A DNA stretch of 64,000 nucleotides, taken from positions 372,001 to 436,000 of the forward strand of contig JAGXRK010000045.1 of assembly GCA_018335755.1 (NCBI GenBank), in the 5' to 3' direction. The DNA is from Ignavibacterium sp. Its GTDB lineage: Bacteria; Bacteroidota; Ignavibacteria; Ignavibacteriales; Ignavibacteriaceae. A model generated the notes under the pieces. The model saw nothing but the letters and a program-made list of their open reading frames with translations, made no database searches and was not told the origin of the DNA. Shown one piece after another: positions 25,058-33,996 of this stretch (its first letter is position 1; each line of letters starts with the position of its first letter). The position numbers were made by a program, and so were the translations under genes.

Positions 25058-26746
25058 CTACATTAATAATTTTATTGGTTGCTCTAATGCTTCAACCACA
25101 AATTTCAAAAATCTAAGCGCATCTGCGCCATCAATAATTCTGTGATCATAAGACAATGATAAAGGCAGCATTAACCTTGGTTCAAAAACTCCGTGACCGT
25201 TCCAAACAGGTTCATAAGCACCACGTGATACGCCGAGTATAGCAACTTCCGGTGTGTTTACAATCGGGGTGAAATATGTACCACCAATACCACCAAGATT
25301 AGTAACGGTCATGCTTCCGCCCTGCATATCTTCAAGTCCGATTTTTTTATTACGTGCTTTTTCAGCGAGGGCATTCATTTCAACAGAAATTTCCGTAAAA
25401 GATTTCTGATCTGCATTCTTAATGACCGGGACAATCAATCCGTGTTCAGTATCAACCGCGATTCCAATGTTAAAATATTTTTTGTAAATGATCTCCTTCT
25501 TTTCCATATCAATACTAGAATTGAACTGAGGAAATTTCTTCAGAGCTTCAATAAGAACTTTAACAAGAATACCGGTAACGGTTAATTTGGTTCCCTCTTT
25601 CTCCATTACTTTAGACAATTCTTTTCTAGTCTTTTCAAGATTGGTTATATCAGCTTTATCAAACTGAGTAACGTGCGGAATGGTTGCCCAGGCATAACTC
25701 AGATGTTCCGCAGTTTTTTTGCGGATGTTTGTCATATCAGCTTTTTCAATTTTACCGAACTTGGAAAAATCAGGAAGAGCCTGTGCTTTAATTCCGATTC
25801 CAACTCCTTCTGAACGTGACTCGTGAAGTTTCTTTGAATATGCTTTCACATCATCCATAGAAATTCTTCCGTTCGGACCTGTACCCGGAACTTTATTAAT
25901 ATCAACTCCGATCTCACGTGAAATTCTTCTGACTGATGGAGCAGCAGGAGCAGCACCGCGACTTATTGGAGGCTGTTCATCGAGTTCCATGGGATGAACC
26001 GCACTTCTCTCACCTTTTTGCTTTGTGTCTTCAGTCTTAGTCTCTTTCTTCTCCTCAGCCTTTTCTTTAACATCATCTTTGGTTGACGCCGGTTTTTCTA
26101 ATTCAACCTCAACATCACCGGTTTCAACTTTTAGTATAACCTGTCCGACTTTGGCCTTATCACCCGCTTTTATTAAAACCTCAATTACTTTTCCTGAAAT
26201 GTTAGAAGGAACTTCAATTGTAGCTTTATCAGTTTCAATTTCAAGTATGCCCTGATCTTTTTCAATTGCATCACCTTTACTGATAAGTACATTAAGTACA
26301 TCTGCAGATTCTATATTCTCTCCAAGATCGGGAAGTTTAACTTCAACAATTTCATTTTTTCCGGAAGGCTTTGATTCCTTTTTCTCTACTTTCTCTTTTT
26401 TCTGTTCTTCTTTCTTTTCAATTTTAGCTTCTGGTTTTTCTTCTTTGCCTTTTTCTTCCGGCTTCTTTGCTTCAGCCTTAGCCTCAGCCTTTTTCTCCCC
26501 TACTTTTCCGCCCTCTTCAACAACCATTATCGTTGCACCAACTTTAACATTGTCTCCGGCTTTCACAAGCATCTTTGTGATCTTTCCTTCAACCGAAGAA
26601 GGTACTTCTATTGTTGCTTTATCAGTTTCAATTTCTATGATACCTTGTTCCTTTTCAACCGTATCGCCTTCGCTGACAAGTACATTTACAATTTCAGCGC
26701 TTTCAATGTTTTCACCCAGATCGGGTAATTTAAATTCTGTTGCCAT
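25058..26746 (-). CDS. aceF: Dihydrolipoamide acetyltransferase (E2 of pyruvate dehydrogenase), two lipoyl domains
   Basis: Transfers the acetyl group from E1 to CoA. The 562-residue protein has two nearly identical lipoyl domains with lipoyl-lysines K43 and K173 (both in 'EIETDKATIEVPS'). They are joined by a long Lys/Glu/Ala-rich flexible linker. A peripheral subunit-binding domain ('SVRRISREIGVDINKVPGTGPNGRISMDDVKAY') and the acyltransferase core ending 'SLSYDHRIIDGADALRFLKFVVEAL' with catalytic His follow. It sits between aceE and lpdA. Two lipoyl domains contrast with the three of the E. coli enzyme. Confidence 0.96.
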   Translation of the reverse strand: MATEFKLPDLGENIESAEIVNVLVSEGDTVEKEQGIIEIETDKATIEVPSSVEGKITKMLVKAGDNVKVGATIMVVEEGGKVGEKKAEAKAEAKKPEEKGKEEKPEAKIEKKEEQKKEKVEKKESKPSGKNEIVEVKLPDLGENIESADVLNVLISKGDAIEKDQGILEIETDKATIEVPSNISGKVIEVLIKAGDKAKVGQVILKVETGDVEVELEKPASTKDDVKEKAEEKKETKTEDTKQKGERSAVHPMELDEQPPISRGAAPAAPSVRRISREIGVDINKVPGTGPNGRISMDDVKAYSKKLHESRSEGVGIGIKAQALPDFSKFGKIEKADMTNIRKKTAEHLSYAWATIPHVTQFDKADITNLEKTRKELSKVMEKEGTKLTVTGILVKVLIEALKKFPQFNSSIDMEKKEIIYKKYFNIGIAVDTEHGLIVPVIKNADQKSFTEISVEMNALAEKARNKKIGLEDMQGGSMTVTNLGGIGGTYFTPIVNTPEVAILGVSRGAYEPVWNGHGVFEPRLMLPLSLSYDHRIIDGADALRFLKFVVEALEQPIKLLM

Positions 26747-26781
26747 TATTTAACCTTAAATCAAATTTCAGTTTTCAATTG

Positions 26782-26898
26782 CCACGACCTTTAGGTCGTG
26801 GAGAATAATAGTTTTTAATGAATTGGCTTTAGCCAAATACTGTGTCGGGCTAAAGCCCATTATTTTTTTGATCTTGTCCCCCGACTTAAAAGTCGGGG
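26782..26898. repeat. Cluster of four short hairpins between aceE and aceF
   Basis: CCACGACCTTTAGGTCGTGG (26782-26801), TTGGCTTTAGCCAA (26823-26836), GGGCTAAAGCCC (26847-26858) and CCCCGACTTAAAAGTCGGGG (26879-26898) occupy most of the 167-bp spacer. Each hairpin has the same style (a stem closed by a TTTA/TAAA loop), so they look like one composite dispersed element. Confidence 0.88.
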
Positions 26899-26913
26899 CA
26901 ATTTAAATTTAAA

Positions 26914-29586
26914 CTATGAAATCACCGGATTAAGTTTATCGGGATTTATACCGAGTTCCTTTGCTGCTTTCTCAACAGCTTTATCCTGAATCTTACCTTC
27001 CTTGAACAATGCAACAAGAGTTGCAAAGACAATATGTTTAGCATCAACCTCGAAGAAGTCACGTAATGCTTCACGAGTTTCACTTCTTCCAAAACCATCT
27101 GTACCAAGCGAGTATAACCTTCCCGGAAACCATTTAGAAACTGAGTCCGGTAAATCTTTAACATAGTCGGATGCAGCTACATATACACCATTCTCTTTCT
27201 CAAGAGATTTTTCAATATAACATTTCTTGGGTTTCTTTGTCGGGTTGAGAAGATTCCATCTCTCATAATCAAGTGCGTCGCGTCGTAGTTCTTTATAGCT
27301 GGTAACACTCCAAACATCGCAGCTAACACGATAATCGTCTTCAAGGATGTGTGCTGCTTTTATAACCTCATTCAGAATAGTTCCGCTTCCGAATAATTGG
27401 GCTTTTAACTTTAAATTCTTTTTATCTGATGCTTTGAATTTATACATACCTTTAAGAATACCTTCTTCCACACCTTTGGGCATTTCAGGCATTGGATAGT
27501 TTTCATTCATCAGAGTGATATAGTAAAAAATATTTTCCTGGTCTTCATACATTCTCTTAATACCATCACGAATAATAACTGCAAGTTCATAAGCAAATGC
27601 AGGATCGTAAGTAACAAGATTAGGAACCGGATAAGCAAGTAAATGGCTGTGTCCGTCCTGATGCTGTAATCCTTCACCGTTAAGAGTTGTTCTTCCTGCT
27701 GTACCGCCAAGCATAAATCCTTTTGCACCGATATCACCTGCCGCCCAGACAAGATCACCGACTCTTTGCATTCCAAACATTGAATAGTATATGAAGAAGG
27801 GAATCATATTTATTCCGTGAGTAAGATAAGCTGTTCCTGCAGCAATGAAAGAAGACATTGATCCCGCTTCAGTAATACCTTCCTCAAGTATCTGTCCGTC
27901 CTTTGCTTCCTTGTAATAAAGTAATGAATCTTTATCTACCGGTTCATAAAGCTGACCGGCGTGTGAATAAATTCCTACCTGTCTGAACAACGCTTCCATA
28001 CCAAACGTTCTTGCTTCATCAGGAACAATGGGAACAATATACTTTCCTAACTCTTTATCCTTAAGAAGTTTCGCAAGTATTCTTACGAACACCATAGTAG
28101 AAGAAACTTCTCTTCCTTCGGTTCCTTTAAAAAATTCTTCGAAGATTGATTCCGGTGGAGCTTTAATCGGACGAACATCTGTTCTGCGTGAAGGAACTGA
28201 TCCGCCAAGTTCTGCCCTTTTCTTTTTAAGATATTTTATTTCATCACTGTTTTCATCCGGTTTGAAGAAAGGATCATTAGCAATCTGATCATCGGAAATA
28301 GGAATACCAAATCTGCTTCTGAATTCTCTCATTTCCTCTTCATTTAGTTTTTTCTGCTGATGGGTAATATTTTTTCCTTCTCCGGCTTCACCAAGTCCAT
28401 AACCTTTAATTGTTTTTGCAAGGATAACTGTTGGTTTACCTTTATACTCAACAGCTTCTTTATAAGCTGCAAAAACTTTTTCAGGATCGTGACCGCCTCG
28501 TTTCATTTTTCTTAACTGGTCATCACTCATTTTTTCAACCATCTTAAGCAAATCATCTTCTTTACCGAAGAAATTATTCCTGATATATTCGCCGCCTTCA
28601 ACAGAATATTTCTGATACTCACCATCGACAACTTCACCCATACGTTTAACAAGTTTACCGTCTGAATCTTTATCAAGAAGCGGATCCCAGTCACTGCCCC
28701 AAATTACTTTTACAACATGCCATCCCGCACCACGGAAAATTGCTTCAAGCTCCTGAATGATTTTTGCATTTCCACGAACAGGTCCGTCTAATCTTTGCAG
28801 ATTACAGTTGATGACAAAAATTAAGTTGTCCAGCTTTTCTCTTGATGCAAGAGTAATAGCACCCAGAGCTTCGGGTTCATCAGTTTCACCATCACCAAGA
28901 AACGCCCATACTTTACCGCCGGGTTTTTTAAGTCCGCGATCTTCTAAATAACGATTAAATCTTGCCTGGTAAATTGCCATAAGCGGACCAAGACCCATTG
29001 ACACAGTAGGAAACTCCCAAAAGTCCGGCATAAGCCATGGGTGGGGATAAGAAGAAAGTCCGCCTTCGGGTCTGAGTTCCCTTCTGAAATTGACTAATTG
29101 TTCTTTAGTTATTCTTCCTTCAAGATAAGCACGCGCATAGACACCGGGAGAGGCGTGACCCTGAAAATATATCTGATCGCCTTCATATCCCTCACCTTTG
29201 CCGTGGAAGAAATGATTGAAACCGATTTCATACAAAGTAGCCGCAGAAGCATAAGTGGAAATATGTCCGCCCACACCGCCTTCAAGTTTGTTAGCTTTAA
29301 CCACCATTGCCATAGCATTCCAGCGGATAAGACTTTTAATACGTCTTTCAATTTCCCGGTCGCCGGGAAAAGGCGGCTGTTTTTCTCTTGGAATAGTGTT
29401 TATATACGGTGTGTTAGCACTGAATGGAACATGAACACCGGATTTATGTGCACGGATCTGCAACTGCTGAAGAAGTTCGATTACACGCTCCGGACCGCCG
29501 TGTTCTAAAACATAATCAAGTGAATAAAGCCACTCACGGGTTTCTGTTTCTTCTGTATTCTGATCCTTTTTTACCTGATCACTCAT
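26914..29586 (-). CDS. aceE: Pyruvate dehydrogenase E1 component, homodimeric type
   Basis: ThDP-dependent decarboxylation of pyruvate and acetylation of the E2 lipoyl group. At 890 residues it is the single-chain AceE type. The N-terminal 'EWLYSLDYVLEHGGPERVIELLQQL' and 'NTPYINTIP' are diagnostic. The ThDP-binding motif is 'VWAFLGDGETDEPEALGAITLASREKLDNLIFVINCNLQRLDGPV' (GDG...N). First gene of aceE-aceF-lpdA. A -7 element TATTTTTG lies 35 bp upstream, and an AAGGA ribosome binding site precedes the ATG. Homodimeric E1 is less common than the alpha/beta form outside Proteobacteria and related groups. Confidence 0.96.
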   Translation of the reverse strand: MSDQVKKDQNTEETETREWLYSLDYVLEHGGPERVIELLQQLQIRAHKSGVHVPFSANTPYINTIPREKQPPFPGDREIERRIKSLIRWNAMAMVVKANKLEGGVGGHISTYASAATLYEIGFNHFFHGKGEGYEGDQIYFQGHASPGVYARAYLEGRITKEQLVNFRRELRPEGGLSSYPHPWLMPDFWEFPTVSMGLGPLMAIYQARFNRYLEDRGLKKPGGKVWAFLGDGETDEPEALGAITLASREKLDNLIFVINCNLQRLDGPVRGNAKIIQELEAIFRGAGWHVVKVIWGSDWDPLLDKDSDGKLVKRMGEVVDGEYQKYSVEGGEYIRNNFFGKEDDLLKMVEKMSDDQLRKMKRGGHDPEKVFAAYKEAVEYKGKPTVILAKTIKGYGLGEAGEGKNITHQQKKLNEEEMREFRSRFGIPISDDQIANDPFFKPDENSDEIKYLKKKRAELGGSVPSRRTDVRPIKAPPESIFEEFFKGTEGREVSSTMVFVRILAKLLKDKELGKYIVPIVPDEARTFGMEALFRQVGIYSHAGQLYEPVDKDSLLYYKEAKDGQILEEGITEAGSMSSFIAAGTAYLTHGINMIPFFIYYSMFGMQRVGDLVWAAGDIGAKGFMLGGTAGRTTLNGEGLQHQDGHSHLLAYPVPNLVTYDPAFAYELAVIIRDGIKRMYEDQENIFYYITLMNENYPMPEMPKGVEEGILKGMYKFKASDKKNLKLKAQLFGSGTILNEVIKAAHILEDDYRVSCDVWSVTSYKELRRDALDYERWNLLNPTKKPKKCYIEKSLEKENGVYVAASDYVKDLPDSVSKWFPGRLYSLGTDGFGRSETREALRDFFEVDAKHIVFATLVALFKEGKIQDKAVEKAAKELGINPDKLNPVIS

Positions 29587-29621
29587 AAAATATCCTTATC
29601 TGAAATAATTTCGATTTTTGA

Positions 29622-29649
29622 CAAAAATAAGCATTTAACTGCTAACCAA
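29622..29649 (-). promoter_or_regulatory. aceE: Candidate aceE promoter (TTG-N17-TATTTTTG)
   Basis: On the minus strand, TATTTTTG (29629-29622) matches TAnnTTTG, 35 bp before the aceE ATG. A TTG at 29649-29647 lies 17 bases further upstream, slightly closer than the usual 19-21. Confidence 0.5.
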
Positions 29650-29876
29650 CTGCTATAATTTGGTTTCTTTGGCTTGTTTCTATGCTCAAAATTGGAGTGA
29701 AAAAATACAAGAATTGACGCTGAATAACAAGGATAGCCTTTGCTAGTGTGATTGAGATTGGTGGTATTCATTTTCTTACTCTTACTCATAATCTTAATCT
29801 CCAGTATTGACTTTGTGTAATTAATTACGCTATTTGGCAACAGTTATTTCATCATTATTTATTCGCAGGGGCTTTT

Positions 29877-32039
29877 ATGAAGAGAATAATACTTACTATC
29901 GCTTTCCTTATAACAACTTCCGTACAGGTATGTCCGCAACCTGTCTCGCCATTGACAAGTCAAGGCGGATGGTTTTGGCAGAATCCACTGCCACAGGGTA
30001 ATGATTTATTCTCAGAGTCATTTGTGGATTCTTCGGTGGGGTGGGTTGTGGGAAATGCTGGAACAATAATTAAGACTACGGATGGAGGCAACACTTTTGT
30101 CAGACAAGAGAGTGGGGTTTCAAGCGATCTTACGAGTGTATCTTTTATGGATGCTAACATTGGGATGGCTGCAGGGGCTGGTGGGACAATAATTAAGACT
30201 ACAAATGGTGGCTATGACTGGTTCAGCATTTCAAGTGGATCTACAACAACGACAGACTTAAATGGTATTTCACTTACAGACAGTAATAATGCTACCGTTA
30301 TTGGAAATTTTGGTTTGATATTGAGAACTACTGACGGCGGGGAGAATTGGTCTTCTCAAAACAGCGTAACAACAGAAAGGCTACTCGGAGTCTCTTTCAT
30401 ATCCCCGACCATTGGTTATGTGGTTGGTCAGTCAACAACTTTATTGAAAACCACTAACGGCGGTAGTAATTGGATAGACATACCTATTTCGTCAGAAGGC
30501 TATACGTTTTATTCGGTACATTTTGTTAATGAAAATTTTGGATTCATTGTTGGAAACAATGGCCTGATCTATAAAACCACTACTGGAGGAACTAATTGGT
30601 CATTACAATATTTAGATCCAATTAATAATATTTTCCGATCAGTATTTTTCGTGGATGCAGACAATGGAGTAATTGTAGGTTATCCTGGGAAAATTTTCAA
30701 AACCACAAACGGAGGAAATAACTGGATAAGTCAAACTAGTGGTACAAATATGTCCCTATTTTCAGTTCAGATGATAGATCTAAACAATAGTATTATTGTA
30801 GGGAATGATGGCAGGATTCTCAAAACAACTAATGGTGGGGATAATTGGATATTTAAATCAAGTGGTAACCTTACAACTTTAGAATCTGTTTATTTTACTA
30901 ATTATACTACTGGATTTGTTGTAGGTAATTACGGCACTGTTCTTAAAACATTAAATGGGGGAAATGACTGGACAGAAGTTTCCAGCGGCACTACAGAGAT
31001 ATTATCCTCAATATATTTTACAAGTCCTAACACCGCTTATGCTGTTGGAGGTAACGGTGTAATTATCAAATCAACTGATGGCGGAGATAACTGGCATACA
31101 CTTGCAAGTGGAACATCCGTTCACTTGTTCTCAACAAAATTTATAAATAATAATATTGGTTTCGTTACAGGAATCGGTGGAACAATCTTAAAAACAACAA
31201 ACGGCGGACTGGACTGGGTACAAAAAAACACCGGCACTACACTGACGATCAGGGATATATATTTTACAAATTCGAACACAGGTTATTGTGCCGGTGGGAT
31301 AGTTAACCATGGAGGTGGAAATGGTAGTAAGTTAATACTTAAAACTACTGATGCAGGCGATAGCTGGGTAATAAAATTACTTGACAGCAGTACAAATTCA
31401 GAATTAAGCTCTATTTTTTTCACCGATGCCAACACAGGGTATGCAGTTGGTGATCAGAGCTCATTATGGGGAGTGATATTAAAGACCATAGATGCTGGGA
31501 ACACTTGGCAATTAAATAACGTGCCCTACTATTTAGAATCAGTTTACTTTACGAATGCAAATACAGGATATGCAGTTGGTAGTGGTGTAATTCTTAAAAC
31601 AACTAATGCAGGAGATGACTGGTATGTTCAATCTTCAATTGCAAGTCGTCAGCTCCATTCAATCCAATTCATTGGATCAGATACAGGATATGTTGTGGGA
31701 TATAATGGTACAATTCTTAAAACCACCAACGGCGGCGTAACCTTTATTGAAGATGAAAATAACTTCACTCGACCCAATACTTTTTTATTAGAACAAAACT
31801 ATCCAAACCCATTCAACCCAACCACAAAAATAAGATGGCAGTCGCCAGTAGGCAGTTGGCAAACACTAAAGGTTTACGATATTCTTGGAAATGAAGTTGC
31901 TACTTTAGTTAATGAGTATAAGGATGCAGGTTATCACGAAGTTGAATTCAATTCTGCCGGATTGTCAAGCGGTGTTTATTTCTATCGCATCCAGGCAGGA
32001 GATTATGTTGAAACTAAGAAGATGGTAATTTTAAAATAA
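29877..32039 (+). CDS. Secreted YCF48/BNR-repeat beta-propeller protein with T9SS sorting domain
   Basis: A 720-residue surface or secreted protein with a signal peptide (MKRIILTIAFLITTSVQVCPQ). About 14 repeats of roughly 42-45 residues follow, with the pattern 'GxVVGNxGTIIKTTNGGxNWxxxxSG' (YCF48/photosynthesis-system-II-assembly-factor-like, sialidase-type propeller blades). The type IX sorting domain is 'LLEQNYPNPFNPTTKIRW ... VETKKMVILK'. Such proteins are common in Ignavibacteria and their ligands are unknown. The sorting domain contains a repeat-like insertion 'WQSPVGSWQ'. It diverges from aceE over a 290-bp spacer. Confidence 0.9.
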   Translation: MKRIILTIAFLITTSVQVCPQPVSPLTSQGGWFWQNPLPQGNDLFSESFVDSSVGWVVGNAGTIIKTTDGGNTFVRQESGVSSDLTSVSFMDANIGMAAGAGGTIIKTTNGGYDWFSISSGSTTTTDLNGISLTDSNNATVIGNFGLILRTTDGGENWSSQNSVTTERLLGVSFISPTIGYVVGQSTTLLKTTNGGSNWIDIPISSEGYTFYSVHFVNENFGFIVGNNGLIYKTTTGGTNWSLQYLDPINNIFRSVFFVDADNGVIVGYPGKIFKTTNGGNNWISQTSGTNMSLFSVQMIDLNNSIIVGNDGRILKTTNGGDNWIFKSSGNLTTLESVYFTNYTTGFVVGNYGTVLKTLNGGNDWTEVSSGTTEILSSIYFTSPNTAYAVGGNGVIIKSTDGGDNWHTLASGTSVHLFSTKFINNNIGFVTGIGGTILKTTNGGLDWVQKNTGTTLTIRDIYFTNSNTGYCAGGIVNHGGGNGSKLILKTTDAGDSWVIKLLDSSTNSELSSIFFTDANTGYAVGDQSSLWGVILKTIDAGNTWQLNNVPYYLESVYFTNANTGYAVGSGVILKTTNAGDDWYVQSSIASRQLHSIQFIGSDTGYVVGYNGTILKTTNGGVTFIEDENNFTRPNTFLLEQNYPNPFNPTTKIRWQSPVGSWQTLKVYDILGNEVATLVNEYKDAGYHEVEFNSAGLSSGVYFYRIQAGDYVETKKMVILK
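31834..31864. repeat. Short GC-rich repeat-like insert in a T9SS domain
   Basis: 'tggcagtcgccagtaggcagttggca' contains near-direct copies of GGCAGT(C/T/A)GGC and resembles intergenic GGCAGTNGGCAGT repeats common in this group. It encodes WQSPVGSWQ at the same loop as the other two repeat-bearing sorting domains. Confidence 0.5.
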
Positions 32040-32100
32040 ACTCTGTGTCTTTGCGCCTCTGCGGTTAAAATTCCTTCACCGCTGAGTCGCAGAGAAAGGA
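32040..32100. repeat. Dispersed repeat of the CTCTGCGG family
   Basis: 'actctgtgtctttgcgcctc' plus 'tgcggttaaaattccttcac' and 'cgctgagtcgcagagaaagg' form an imperfect hairpin (GCGGT 32061-32065 with ACCGC 32078-32082). It starts directly at the stop of the propeller gene and resembles the copy at 18959-19049. Confidence 0.75.
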
Positions 32101-32197
32101 AAAACATTCTAACTTCTAATCTTAATCTTTTTTACTTGAAATTTTATAAATATTTCTCATCTTTAAACAGAGCTTTTCACTCATTTAGGAGAATCCG

Positions 32198-33949
32198 ATG
32201 AAAAATATGTTACTACTACTTGCCACAACACTTTTCTTTACTTCAACCATTTTTGCACAAATCCCTTTCCCGCAGGATACAATTGCACGAAATGACAGGT
32301 TCAATAACCGTATGTTTGCCGCATATAATTCAGAAGGTTTGCTCCGGTTAACTTATACCAGCGGACTCGGAACAGTTAGCAGCAATAATGAAATTTATTA
32401 TGTTGAAGAAGATGCTATGGGAAATTTTTCCACAGTTAACTTAACAAGCAATGCTGTGGATGATAACTATGCAACGTTATCAATTGATCAGAATGATAAA
32501 GTGCATATTTCATATGAAGCACGCGACCCTTCAATTTTTCAAATTAGATATATGCACAATGTATTTGGCAGCTTCAGTGCTCCGATAGAAATAACGCAGG
32601 GAGGCTTAAACAAGGCTACTCCTTTTGGCAAGATTGGTCCCGACAGTGTTATACATTTTGTTTATTACACTTATACAGAAGGATCTGATAACTATTATTA
32701 CAGAAATTATGATCTGAGAACCAGTACATTAGGTCCTGAAGTTTTTCTGTCAAACGGTGAAGCGGGCGGCGACTTTGAAGCTACACTTGATATTGACTCA
32801 AACGGAAAAGTTCATATTGCCGGAAGAAGCGGAACAACTTTATTTTCCGGACCTTTGAAATATTTCAATAATACTTCCGGATCATTTCAGGAAGTACCAA
32901 CAGGTGTTGCAGCAAGTGTAAGCTACCCGAGAATAAGAGTTGATTCTAATAATAATGTTCACATCGTATACAGAACCAGTTCAAGACTTAATTACATCAA
33001 TAATGTCGGAGGTACATTCTCAACTCCGGTAGAAATCAGTCCGTTGAATCAGCTGCCTGCCGGAATACAATCGATGGAAATAGATGATCAAAACAGACTT
33101 TATATTACCTATCAATCAAGTCAATCCGCATCAGGAAGAGGGTTTTATCTGTTGTACTCTGATAACGAAGTGTTTAGTGATACAATAAAGATTGCTGATA
33201 TTACATCAGAGTATGTAACACGAAACTCTTCCCAGGTTATTACTAACGGAGAAGATATTGCAATCTTTTATGCACCCGGCGGTGTAAGAAACTCTGTGGT
33301 TATCTGTGATATATTTATGAAGCGCGGTGACCTTTTTCAGATTGTACCTGTAGAACTTGCATCCTTTATAGCTTCTGTTAACGGAAATGATGTTTCACTT
33401 AACTGGATGACTGCATCCGAAATAAATAACAGAGGGTTTGAAGTTGAAAGGCAAGACCTCAGTACACTGTCTTCAGTCAGCAATTCTAAATATGAAGTTA
33501 TTGGATTCATTGAAGGACAGGGGACAACAACAGAAGTAAATCGTTATTCATTTACTGATAAAGGATTAACACCTGGAACATATCAATACAGAATTAAGCA
33601 GATAGATTTTGATGGCACATTTAAATTTTACAATCTTGCCGAAACTATTGAGATTGGAGTGCCGGATAGATTTGTGTTGGAGCAGAATTATCCGAATCCG
33701 TTTAATCCCTCAACAAAAATCAGGTATCATATTCCATCTGTCATTTCGACCGAAGGGAAAAATCTTAATGTACAATTAAAAGTCTATGATGTACTTGGAA
33801 ATGAAGTTACAACTCTTGTTAATGAGTATCATAAGGTTGGAAGTTATGAAGTTATTTTCGATGCTTCGAACCTTCCAAGTGGAACTTATTTCTACCGATT
33901 GCAGGCAGGTGAAACTACAGACACTAAAAAATTAATTTTAATCAAATGA
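32198..33949 (+). CDS. Secreted T9SS-sorted protein of unknown function
   Basis: A 583-residue protein with a signal peptide (MKNMLLLLATTLFFTSTIFAQ). About 330 residues of six-to-seven beta-propeller-like repeats follow ('DQNDKVHISYEARDP', 'DSNGKVHIAGRSG', 'DSNNNVHIVYRTS'). Next is a fibronectin-like linker ('VPVELASFIASVNGNDVSLNWMTASEINNRGFEVERQ') and a type IX sorting domain ('VLEQNYPNPFNPSTKIRYHIP ... KKLILIK'). The linker is shared with the M14 carboxypeptidase in this window. The sorting domain holds a half copy of the common dispersed repeat encoding 'SVISTEGKNL'. A good AGGAGAATCC ribosome binding site precedes the ATG. Confidence 0.85.
   Translation: MKNMLLLLATTLFFTSTIFAQIPFPQDTIARNDRFNNRMFAAYNSEGLLRLTYTSGLGTVSSNNEIYYVEEDAMGNFSTVNLTSNAVDDNYATLSIDQNDKVHISYEARDPSIFQIRYMHNVFGSFSAPIEITQGGLNKATPFGKIGPDSVIHFVYYTYTEGSDNYYYRNYDLRTSTLGPEVFLSNGEAGGDFEATLDIDSNGKVHIAGRSGTTLFSGPLKYFNNTSGSFQEVPTGVAASVSYPRIRVDSNNNVHIVYRTSSRLNYINNVGGTFSTPVEISPLNQLPAGIQSMEIDDQNRLYITYQSSQSASGRGFYLLYSDNEVFSDTIKIADITSEYVTRNSSQVITNGEDIAIFYAPGGVRNSVVICDIFMKRGDLFQIVPVELASFIASVNGNDVSLNWMTASEINNRGFEVERQDLSTLSSVSNSKYEVIGFIEGQGTTTEVNRYSFTDKGLTPGTYQYRIKQIDFDGTFKFYNLAETIEIGVPDRFVLEQNYPNPFNPSTKIRYHIPSVISTEGKNLNVQLKVYDVLGNEVTTLVNEYHKVGSYEVIFDASNLPSGTYFYRLQAGETTDTKKLILIK
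33739..33766. repeat. Half copy of the TGTCATTTCGACC repeat inside a T9SS domain
   Basis: TGTCATTTCGACCGAAGGGAAAAATCT is nearly identical to the left arm of unit C at 18334 (TGTCATTTCGACCGGAGGGAGAAATCT) but lacks the right arm. It is in frame and encodes SVISTEGKNL. Confidence 0.88.
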
Positions 33950-33960
33950 TTAATTACACC

Positions 33961-33996
33961 AAAGCCCTCCCCTTAGGGGAGGGTTGGGTGGGGCTT
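33961..33996. repeat. CCCTCCCC palindromic repeat carrying a stop codon
   Basis: CCCTCCCC-TTA-GGGGAGGG forms an 8-bp stem; outer AAGCCC (33962-33967) pairs with GGGCTT (33991-33996). The minus-strand hydrolase gene ends inside it (stop at 33973-33975). On the plus strand it is followed by CTTTAATTTTTTTT and may terminate the upstream T9SS gene. A relative is at 55104-55136. Confidence 0.85.

Noticed and set aside
29583-29840. 85-aa ORF upstream of aceE as given by the track
   Set aside because: The TTG start is unsupported and the sequence is not protein-like; only the inner 68-codon version has a ribosome binding site, and that is listed as a low-interest finding.
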